A DNA stretch of 64,000 bases. Source: Bacteroidia bacterium. Its GTDB lineage: Bacteria > Bacteroidota > Bacteroidia > Bacteroidales > Paludibacteraceae. The translations under genes were made by a program, and so were the position numbers. Of the stretch, positions 49,768 to 59,100 are shown in pieces. The notes under the pieces are model-generated. The model had not been told where the DNA came from. It made no database searches and worked only from the letters and a program-made list of their open reading frames with translations. The number at the start of each line of letters is the position of its first letter. Within the stretch, counting starts at the first letter, position 1. The DNA lies in the NCBI GenBank assembly GCA_021152555.1, contig JAGKVE010000002.1:26883-90882 (forward strand), written 5' to 3'.

Positions 49768-50832
49768 ATGAAACTGCGTTTGAAGTTGGCATTATGGTTG
49801 GAACATTTGCGTCGGCGTAACCTGAAGGCGTTACACCCGTTACGGCAGTTATTCTGGGAGTCCACGTTGCGCTGCAATGTGCATTGCTTGCATTGCGGCA
49901 GTGACTGCCTGTCTTCCGTAGAGACGCCTGACATGCCGGCGGAAGATTTTCTGCACGTCATAGATACAGAGATAACGCCTCATGTCAATCCGAAAGAGGT
50001 ATTGGTGATTATATCCGGCGGAGAGCCTTTGATGCGCAAAGACTTGGCGGATGTAGGCCGTGCGTTACAGCAAAGAGGTTATCCGTGGGGAATGGTAACC
50101 AACGGATTAGCGATGACGGAGAGCAAGTTCCGTGAATTGCGCGAAGCGGGATTACGCTCAATAACCGTTTCGCTGGACGGACTGGAGGAAGACCACGTAT
50201 GGTTACGCCAACACCCGCTGGCTTTTGAAGGAGCCTGCCGTGCCATCAAACTATGTGCGGCGGACAAGAGGCTGACCTGGGACGTTGTGACATGCGTCAA
50301 CCAGCGTACGATAGGTCATCTGCCCGCCATACGCGACTTGCTATGGAGCCTCGGGGTGCGCGACTGGCGTGTGTTCGGAATCGACCCGATGGGCCGCGCG
50401 GCAGAGACTCCGGAACTAATACTGACAGACGATCAGTTCAAATACCTGATGGATTTTATTGTTGCGGAGCGCGAAGAGGGACGTCATGTGTCTTATTCGT
50501 GCGAAGGGTATCTGGGCGAATATGAAGGCAAAGTGCGCGATTATCTGTATCAGTGTGCGGCAGGTATAAGTGTGGCGTCCATACTGATAGACGGTAGTAT
50601 ATCCGCCTGCACGAGTATCCGCGGTAAGTATTATCAAGGAAATATATACAAGGATTCTTTCTGGCGGGTATGGGAAGAGGAGTTCAAACCTTACCGCGAT
50701 AGGAGTTGGATGAAACAGACAGCGCCATGCAAGGACTGCAAGGTGTTCGCTTTCTGCGAAGGAAACGGAATGCACTTACGGCGCGAGGACGGAAGTTTAA
50801 TGCTGTGTCATTTACACAGATTGGGACAATGA
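49768..50832 (+). CDS. Radical SAM/SPASM enzyme, rSAM/lipoprotein system
   Basis: 354 aa. Start 49768 (MKLRLKLALWLEHLRRR) is chosen because an upstream in-frame ATG (49717) lies within the lipoprotein gene. The [4Fe-4S] motif CNVHCLHC (Cys36, 40, 43) is followed by SGGEPLMRKDL (SAM-binding) and VSLDGLEEDHVWLR. The C-terminus is a SPASM/twitch region with Cys in YQCAAGISV, ISACTSIRG, APCKDCKVFAFCEGNG and LCHLHR, so it should hold auxiliary Fe-S clusters. Expected to modify the KYG-P lipoprotein before export. An HMA protein follows in ATGA overlap, which is worth noting as a possible metal link. Confidence 0.92.
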   Translation: MKLRLKLALWLEHLRRRNLKALHPLRQLFWESTLRCNVHCLHCGSDCLSSVETPDMPAEDFLHVIDTEITPHVNPKEVLVIISGGEPLMRKDLADVGRALQQRGYPWGMVTNGLAMTESKFRELREAGLRSITVSLDGLEEDHVWLRQHPLAFEGACRAIKLCAADKRLTWDVVTCVNQRTIGHLPAIRDLLWSLGVRDWRVFGIDPMGRAAETPELILTDDQFKYLMDFIVAEREEGRHVSYSCEGYLGEYEGKVRDYLYQCAAGISVASILIDGSISACTSIRGKYYQGNIYKDSFWRVWEEEFKPYRDRSWMKQTAPCKDCKVFAFCEGNGMHLRREDGSLMLCHLHRLGQ

Positions 50833-51131
50833 AAAAGATACTTTTGATTTTAATGATGATGTGTCTTCTGCCGGGCAGCATGATTGCGGCGGAGAAGACT
50901 GACAAGCCACAGAAAAAAGAAGTGGTAGTGTTGAGTTGCGACCTGCATTGCCAAGGTTGCTGCGACCAGATTATGAAGAATATCGCGTGGGAGAAAGGCG
51001 TGAAGGATATCGTTTGCGACCTGAAGACCAAGACGGTGAAGGTTACTTATGATCCGCGCAAGACGGATGTAGAGAAGTTGCTGAAGGCGTTTGAGAAAAT
51101 CGGCAAACCGGCGAAGGTAATTGAGAATTGA
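50829..51131 (+). CDS. Exported heavy-metal-associated (HMA) domain protein
   Basis: 100 aa. Signal peptide MKKILLILMMMCLLPGSMIAA, a short Lys-rich linker, then an HMA/ferredoxin-like fold with CDLHCQGCCDQIMKNI in place of the usual GMxCxxC; Cys41 and Cys44 are the expected ligands, with Cys37 and Cys45 extra. It would be a periplasmic Cu(I) or other soft-metal carrier. The stop codon lies in an (ATTGAGA) heptamer array. Coupled by ATGA to the radical SAM gene. Confidence 0.88.
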   Translation: MKKILLILMMMCLLPGSMIAAEKTDKPQKKEVVVLSCDLHCQGCCDQIMKNIAWEKGVKDIVCDLKTKTVKVTYDPRKTDVEKLLKAFEKIGKPAKVIEN

Positions 51132-51147
51132 GAATTGAGAGCTGAAA
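51120..51147 (+). repeat. Heptamer array (ATTGAGA)x3 plus GCTGAAA
   Basis: Units at 51120, 51127 and 51134 with a variant at 51141. It supplies the last codons and stop of the HMA gene and the spacer before the Nudix gene. Confidence 0.88.
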
Positions 51148-51151
51148 GGGA

Positions 51152-51706
51152 ATGTATCCGAAGTTAATCAATAGGGCATGGAAAGTACTCAAGAGCAAGA
51201 ATATCTTGCGATTGGGAGTATGGTTGTCGGTTCGTCAGGAATGTGTAGAGTTACCGAGTGGCAAACAGATACCGACATGGTTTATATTGGAGTTTCCGGA
51301 CTGGATAAACGTCATCGCGATAACGAAAGACGGCAAGATGGTGATGGAGGACCAGTACCGCCATGCGTTAGGCGAGACGCATTATGAATTAGTGGCGGGA
51401 GTAGTTGACCCGGGAGAGACGCCGTTAGAGGCAGCAAAACGCGAGTTGAGCGAAGAGACGGGTTATGAAGGAGGAGAATGGCAATTATTCATGACATTAT
51501 CCCCCAATCCGACGAATCATAACAACCTCTCATATACATTTCTGGCGACAGGTGTGGAGAAAAAACGTGAGCAGCACCAAGAGGCGACCGAAGATATCCA
51601 TGTAGATATCATGGAGCCGGAACAGGTATTGGAGATGTTACGGGACGGCGAGATTATTCAAGCGTTGCACGCAGCGCCATTATGGAAATATTTTGCAGAG
51701 AAATGA
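51152..51706 (+). CDS. Nudix hydrolase, ADP-ribose pyrophosphatase-like
   Basis: 184 aa. Nudix box at 83-105: GVVDPGETPLEAAKRELSEE then TG, with all of G, E, REL, EE and G in place. The upstream Tyr/Arg-rich part (DQYRHALGETHYELVAG) is typical of ADP-ribose/NDP-sugar pyrophosphatases. Mg-dependent cytoplasmic cleavage of a nucleoside diphosphate derivative is expected; the substrate is not shown. Its stop overlaps by ATGA the start of a broken GH53 gene. Confidence 0.9.
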   Translation: MYPKLINRAWKVLKSKNILRLGVWLSVRQECVELPSGKQIPTWFILEFPDWINVIAITKDGKMVMEDQYRHALGETHYELVAGVVDPGETPLEAAKRELSEETGYEGGEWQLFMTLSPNPTNHNNLSYTFLATGVEKKREQHQEATEDIHVDIMEPEQVLEMLRDGEIIQALHAAPLWKYFAEK

Positions 51707-52135
51707 AAAAGTTATTCATCATAAGTGTTCTGTCAATCCATGAAACAATACGGCGGCAAATGGGATATGATAGGTCTGTCCCATTCCCCGATGATGAGTG
51801 CATGGAACGGAGGGAAGAGCTGGGAAGAGATGAATGAGTTAGCGGAAGAAAATATCCGGAGGTTGATAACGGACTGGAAGTGCCCTGTGATGATAGCCGA
51901 AATGGGAACTTTCAATGACGACCCGCTGTCAGCGACAGTGATGGATGATTTTGTACGGAGAGTGGAGAAGATGGATTCATGTGCCGGAATCTTCTATTGG
52001 GAACCGGAGGTGTATGGCGGATGGTGTCCGCAGGAATATATCCCGTTAGGATGGGGTAGTTACGATATGGGCGCCTTTACGAGAGACGGAAAGCCGTCGA
52101 ATGTACTGCCGATATTATTGAATAGCGGAAAGTGA
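51703..52135 (+). pseudogene. Deletion remnant of a GH53 endo-beta-1,4-galactanase
   Basis: ATG 51703 starts MKKLFIISVLS, an export-signal beginning, in ATGA overlap with the Nudix gene. About 12 codons later the frame no longer matches; from ~51740 the +1 frame reads KQYGGKWDMIGLSHSP, PVMIAEMGTFNDDP (probable nucleophile Glu) and GIFYWEPEVYGGWCPQEY to the stop at 52135, the C-terminal third of GH53. The central part with the acid/base Glu is missing (full enzymes are ~340-400 aa), so an internal deletion has joined the signal to the end out of frame. GH53 cuts galactan side chains of pectin, which fits the PL1/GH105 genes. A short protein from 51725 could still be made but should be inactive. 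Confidence 0.8.
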
Positions 52136-53031
52136 AAAAATGGATTGTGTTACATATGATTTTGTTTTTAGCGCTTGGAACGGCGCAAGCAGAAGTATGG
52201 AAACAATTCAATGTGCTGACCAAGCATTATTTATCGCTGAGCGGCGAAGTAGGGTACTACTCCTTATTGGAAAACATGCAGGACGTGCGCACGCGCGGAG
52301 GTGTCGGCGGTGCGTTAGGATTAGGATATGAAATGCGGCATAACGGTTTCTGGCTGGGCGTAGGTTTGGACGTGATGTACGGTTCAACCACCATGACCAC
52401 AGCGGGTTATAGTGTGGACCGCGAGCTGATAGATACGCAGGGCAAGCGTGTCAACTATCATTATGACGTACAGAGTTATACCGATACGCAGCATGATTTG
52501 CGGGTAGGAATACCCTTACTGCTCGGTTTTTATACGAATGGTTTTTACGGCGGTGCCGGATTCAAGTTTTCGTTAGCTCCCTATACAGCGACCACTCCGA
52601 CCATTCATTACCGGACGACCGGCGGATATGAGAAGTATATAGATGATTTTGAAAACATGCCCAACCATTTTTATACGGAGTATACGGTAAACGGGCGTAG
52701 CGAAGTAAAGATTACTCCTCAGGCGCATGTGGTGGCAGAGTTGGGTTATGATATATTGAATAAGGAACGCATGAGCTCGTACGCGTTATGTTCGGTATTG
52801 AAAGTGGCTCTTTATGCGGAGTATGGGTTGAACAGTTGTTTGAAGGGAACGATTCATGAGTCGGAGACGTACAGTGTGGATCCGGTCAATCCGGTTATAC
52901 TGAATCCGAGTTCGTACTATGCGAACAAAGATTTGCGCAATGCACGTATAGTGCCGTTGTTTGTGGGCGTAAAGGTGACGTTTATGCTGCGTATCAAGAC
53001 AGCGAACTGTCGTTGCGACGGAGCGATATAA
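52132..53031 (+). CDS. Outer-membrane beta-barrel protein
   Basis: 299 aa from GTG 52132, overlapping the GH53 stop by four bases. Signal peptide MKKWIVLHMILFLALGTAQA. The rest is Gly/Tyr-rich beta-strand sequence (LSLSGEVGYYSLLENM, GVGGALGLGYEMRHNGFWLGVGL split as GVGGALGLGYEMRH and NGFWLGVGL) ending VPLFVGVKVTFMLRIK. The arrangement is similar to the N-terminal barrel of the OmpA protein at 7165 (LLVGAKFAVLFQL), but the OmpA domain is absent. The strand pattern suggests a small 8-12-stranded barrel. It precedes the giant T9SS protein by 150 nt. Function unknown. Confidence 0.78.
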   Translation: MKKWIVLHMILFLALGTAQAEVWKQFNVLTKHYLSLSGEVGYYSLLENMQDVRTRGGVGGALGLGYEMRHNGFWLGVGLDVMYGSTTMTTAGYSVDRELIDTQGKRVNYHYDVQSYTDTQHDLRVGIPLLLGFYTNGFYGGAGFKFSLAPYTATTPTIHYRTTGGYEKYIDDFENMPNHFYTEYTVNGRSEVKITPQAHVVAELGYDILNKERMSSYALCSVLKVALYAEYGLNSCLKGTIHESETYSVDPVNPVILNPSSYYANKDLRNARIVPLFVGVKVTFMLRIKTANCRCDGAI

Positions 53032-53076
53032 GGGACAAAGTAAAGTACAAAGGGACAAGGGACACAGTACAAAGGG
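53032..53076. repeat. Degenerate heptamer array (TACAAAG/GGACAAG)
   Basis: About six units right after the stop codon of the barrel gene; same family as 32688-32727. Confidence 0.75.
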
Positions 53077-53082
53077 TAATCT

Positions 53083-53137
53083 CTCGATAACGGCTCGATA
53101 AAAGTTCGATATGCCCTCGATAAAGGTTCGAATACGA
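53083..53137. repeat. 11-bp array (YTCGATANNNN)x5
   Basis: CTCGATAACGG, CTCGATAAAAG, TTCGATATGCC, CTCGATAAAGG, TTCGAATACGA at exact 11-bp steps upstream of the giant gene, in the same reading frame as it and without an ATG. Confidence 0.88.
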
Positions 53138-53181
53138 AAAGTAAAAATTTTTACACGATAAGGAGTTCGGTACATAGAACT

Positions 53182-56100
53182 TTGTTGTTCAGCTGCCTGC
53201 TGGTAGCGTCATTATTCGTGTGTCCGGACGGAGTGAAGGGGCAGGATTGCGATAATTATTTCATGAATCTCGATGCCAATTATACTCGTTGTCAGTATGG
53301 TCTTTATACTGCAATAGCAGGTAACAATTGGACAACAGGCAAGGTGGATTATGGTTCAGAGGATGCGCGTAGTCGCCATACGATACATGACGAAATAGGG
53401 AAGTATGACCCCCGTACACTTAATAGTACCGATCCCTTAGGAAACCCAGTTGCCGGAGGTTTATTAGAAGTTCCACCCGGTGAAGATTGGTCTGTGCGTT
53501 TGGGAAACTGGCAAGACGGAAATGTAAATACCTCACGAATAGGCGAGGCAGAACGAATTACATATGATTTTGATGTAACAGCCGCTGCTCCATATTTACT
53601 TCTCAAGTATGCCGTTATATGGGAATCACCAAACCATCAAGATAAAACACCGCGCTTCATAGTAGAAATTTTAGAGGAGAATAATACTCCGGCATCAGTT
53701 AGTTGTGGTCAGATAGACATAGAGGTTGCACAAAGCGGTTACATGAATTATTGTACATGGACGGCATACAACTCCGTGTGGAATGATCATCATACTTGTG
53801 TGCGTTACAATGCATGGACAGGCGCATGTGTTCAGTGGCAAGGTGGTTATGAGAATGTAGGTACTGACCATAATGTATATTGGCAGGATTGGCGTACTGT
53901 AGGAATAAACCTTTCGGATTATATAGGCAGACGTGTACGTATTAGAATCACAAGTAGTGACTGCGGTTATACAATTCACTTTGGTTATTCGTATTTTAAC
54001 CTCAAGTGTGTACCGGCGAGTGTGTTTGACCCCAAGTGTGGAGATTCGAACTCGACCAATACTTTTACAGCTCCTGACGGTTTTGAATATAGATGGTATA
54101 AACTAAATCCAGATTCGTCTCGTATAGGAGGTTATTTTTCTACAAACAGACAAGTAGAAGTGCAGTCGAATAATCAATTGTATGAATGCGTTCTCCGAAC
54201 ACCAGGTAATTCATCATGTGACATTTCTATATATGCGCAAGCAGAACCTCGATTGCCGAAAGCAGATTTTACATTGGATATACATAAAGATTGTGTAGAT
54301 ACAGTATTTTTGCAAAATACCAGTTATGTTTCTCCCGATAAAGTTGTTCCGTATGTGCCTCATCGCGATGTGGATTCTGTATTTTGGGATTTAGGAGATG
54401 GTCGCTTTACAAAGAATGATGCGAGTATCAGTGGACAACCAATAGTATATGCGCAAGATGGAACATACACCATTCGTCAGATAGCAAAGTTGGCAAATGG
54501 CGACTGCGAGGATATAATGGAGAAAACGGTTACTGTTCGCGGTTCGGAAACGAGACATGTAGGAGAAGTTTATGATACTATTTGTGGAGGATCAAAATAT
54601 ACATGGAATGGTAGTGATTACACAGCGACAGGAGTATATTCTTATGTAATGCCGAACGCTGTAGCAAATGGTTATTGTGACAGTATAGTCCGGTTACATT
54701 TGAAAGTATGGGATTCGTACTATATTCCTGAGGTACAAGATGTGCTGGAGGGAAAGAATGTACCCTATCATTGGCATCGAAATGGCAATCCTCGAGATTT
54801 ATATGAGAACGGCGTTTATTGGGATAGTTGCAAGTCGGTGCATGGATGCGACTCTGTGTATAAATTGGAGTTGCGAGTACATCCGAAATACTTGGTTGAA
54901 CAATATGACACCATATGCAGCGGAACGAACTATACGTATGGCGGAAAGATTTACAATTTCAAAGATGCGAAAGATACAATCTGCTATGACTCTTTGACAA
55001 CGAAGACTTGGGGTAATGACTCTGTATGCCGATTGCATCTACATGTCAAACAAGCGCATCATATCTATGAGACAAAACATTTCTGCAAAAGGACGATATT
55101 CTCGTATCACGGGCAGAACTTCGAGGAACCAGGTGATTACCTTGTTTCATTTAAGACCAAAGAGAGTTGCGACTCGGTATATCACTTAACGCTTATAGAA
55201 GACGAATCACCGATAGTAGATACTGTCGCTGTAATTACTGACAAGCAGAAACCATATATATGGCACGGGATTAACTGTTCGGGCTCGGGAACCTACAGCG
55301 ATACACTAACGGCCGCCAATGGTTGTGACTCAATAGTCCGTTTGCGTTTGACGATATATCCGACATCTTTCCATGACGATGGGGTAATCAAGTTATGTAA
55401 GGACAGTTCCATGACATGGCATACCCGAACACTGACGGGAACAACGCCGGGCACATTTGTCGTATGGGATAGTTTGAAGAATGTATATGGCTATGATTCA
55501 GTATACAAAGCAACATTGAAAGTACTACCGAGTTATCGTATAAGTTATTCGGTAACTCAAGCGATAGGCACTCACTATTATGGTTTCTTCGGGCAAGATA
55601 TATCGGTAGGCGGTGAATATACTTATCGCGGAACGACGGAAGAAGGTTGTGACTCAATTGTCAAATTGACAATTACCTTCAAACCTACGTATTTGATAAA
55701 AGACACGGCGTATATATGCGAAGGAACGAGTCATAAATACCATAAGAACCATGCGGTTGTATATTATACAGAGGAAGGTGTTTATTGGGACAGTTTGAAG
55801 ACGGAAGCCGGTTATGACTCGATATACAGATTACAACTCTATGTGAATAAGGTATATACAACGCCTATATCTGCGACGATATGTGACGGGGCTACGTATG
55901 ATTTCTTCGGCACACCGCTGACGACGGCTAATACCTATACAAAAACTCTTAAGAGTCATGGACTGGGCGGTTGTAATTGCGATTCAACAGTCGTACTGAC
56001 ACTGAATGTTAATCCATCCTACGACATACGGATAGATTCTACGATATGCGAAGGAGAATCCGTACTGTTTGGCGGTACAAGCCGAACAGAAGGAGGTGTA

Positions 56101-59100
56101 TATTCACAGTCTCACAAGACGAAAAACGGATGTAACTGTGACTCAATAGAGACGTTGAATTTAACAGTAAATCCCAAGTTGCGTATCTATCATACGATAC
56201 AATTATGCGAAGGCGAGTCGTGGTATTGGAAACGCAAGAACGAATATATCTCTACCAACCGTGATGTAAGCGACACGACGACTTCCAAAGTTACGAAATG
56301 TGACAGTATCGATATATGGAAGATTTATGTTCATCCGGTGGTTCGAGACACCGTGCGTGCAGCGATATGTCTGGGAAAGACCTATCCATTCCGCGATCAC
56401 ACCTATACAGGAACTACTGTCGGGAAAGACACGATAACCTTAGGCGGCACGTCCATTCACGGATGTGACTCACTGCATACATTGATATTGACGGTTAATC
56501 CAACGTACTATGAGCAGCGCATAGATACGTCATTGTGTTTGGGCGATTACATAACCATTCATAACAAGACGTATAGCCGCGGAGGTACGTATTACGACAC
56601 ATTGAAGACAGAAGGTTGTCACTGCGACAGTGCGTTCATTATCAATGTGGAGGAACACCCGCGTTTCTTCAGCTCCATCCCAATATCGTTGTGCAAAGAC
56701 AGTACGATGATGTGGCATGGGAAGGAAATAAAAGGACCTGGCACTTATTACGACTCGCTGAAGTCCACCCTGTCCCATGGTGTATGTGACTCAATATATG
56801 AGTTGATAGTGATTCAACAGTTACCCAAAGAAGAAACGATAGAGGTGACGATATTGAGTACGGGTTCCTATTCATTCAATGGGGAAAGCCTCAAAGAATC
56901 AGGCACATACAGAGATACGCTGCACGCGACAACGGGCGGTTGTGATTCCATTGTAACACTCATTCTTACCGTCAAGCCGGTTTATAAAAAAGATACAACA
57001 ATCACGATATGCCGCGGCGGGACATATACCTTTAATGGAAAACAATTAGAAAACGGCGGGTTATACACGGAGAAATTTATTTCCAAATACGGAACGGACA
57101 GTGTTGTTAATCTGACACTCGTTGTTCTTGAACCTATTATTAATCAGGAACCGGTACATATCACCGATCGCCAGACTTATACATGGCATAGGGAATCGAA
57201 TAATACCGATTCTATTCTGACAGTAGGCGGCATCTATGACGATACGATAAGTTCCAAGATAACAGGTTGTGACTCAATAAACAGGTTGGTATTAGTTCGT
57301 CACCAGACGTATGAAGCGAACGATAGCGCTGAGATATGTAAAGGCAGGAAATATAACTGGCATAACCAGACATGTGATACAACAGGTGATTATTACGACA
57401 CGCTAAAGAATGCCATGCGTCCGTGGTTAGACTCGATTTATTACCACCTCCATTTGACGGTAAATCCGGTATACAAACATGATACGACGGTGTATATCTG
57501 TTCTGACGGGACGTATAACTTTAATGGCAGGATAATAACTGAAGGTGGGACTTATTACGACACCATCAAGACTCATTGTTGCGGTTGTGACAGTACGTTT
57601 ATACTGCATGTAGAGAAACGTCAAACAGTGACTTATCCGATGTCAGATATTATCTGTCCGAAGGACACTCCATACGTATGGCATCCACATCCTGAAATAA
57701 ACAGGAAGTTTACGGTATCCGGCAATTACAAAGATACGATACGTACAGCTGACGGATTATGTGATTCGGCATATTATACTCTTGCGTTGACCGTTAAGCC
57801 GTCCTTTCAGACGAACCTTCCCGAGGCGACGATATGCGCAAATCAATGGTATAATTTCTGCGGCAGATTGGTTAATCAGCCGCGCGATTATGATACGACG
57901 TTGACAGCGATGAGTAATGGTTGTGACTCCGTTGTACATGTACATCTGAATGTCAATCCGACGTATGAGAAAGATACTACGTTTATTCTGTGTTCCGGCA
58001 GTACACTTACCTTTAATAACCGTGTATATACGCATGGAGGAGATTACCGCGATACTTTACGGACGAAGGACGACTGTAACTGCGATAGTATATACAATAT
58101 CACTATAAGTGAAATTCACCCGTTTAGTCATACGGAGGAAGTTTATCTGTGTAAAGACAGTACTATGGAGTGGCACAATATGACCATTACCGGTCCGGGT
58201 ACTTACCATGATAACCATACTTCCGTGCAATCGAAGAATCTTTGCGACTCATCCTATACGCTGATTGTTCATGAGCAAAAACCATCTTACGCAAGGATAT
58301 ACAAGACGATATGGAGTAGTAATCCATATTGGTTCAATGATACATTACGTACAGCAACAGGTGTTTACTATGATACAGTTCCATCTCCGGGTAATAAGTG
58401 TGACTCTATCACAGAACTTCATTTAACCGTTCTTCCGGTATACGATATTACTTATTCGGACACCATATGTCGTGGAGCGACGTATGACTTTAACGGTACA
58501 TTGTTAGAAGAGTCCGGTTTCTATACCAAGACATTAGTCTCAAGTCACGGAACGGATAGCGTGGTCAACTTGAATTTAATAGTCTGGGAGCCTCGTATTA
58601 AATCATCTATTGTGCATATCATTGACAAGGCTTTGCCGTACACATGGACTTTACATGACGGTAGTACGACAAGAGATTTAACACATGCCGGCACCTACGA
58701 TGACAGTTTGAAATCGGTTGTAACAGATTGTGACTCTATCAACAGGTTGGAATTGGTAGTTCATCCGACAACCTTGGTGGAGAAGGACACGGCAATATGT
58801 CAAGGGAAGGCCTACTATTGGCACAACCAATCGTGTTCTGCAACGAATCATTATTACGATACGCTCAAGAATGCGAAATATCCATTATTGGATTCTATTT
58901 ACTACCATTTGGATTTGCGGGTTAATCCGATATACAAACACGATACGACAGTATATCTATGTTCCGACGGTCAGTATAATTTCAACGGTAAGATTATAAA
59001 GAATGCCGGGACATATTACGACACACTCAAGACTCATTGTTGCGGTTGTGACAGTACGTTTATACTGCGTGTAGAAATTTGCCAGACAGAGACGAAACCA

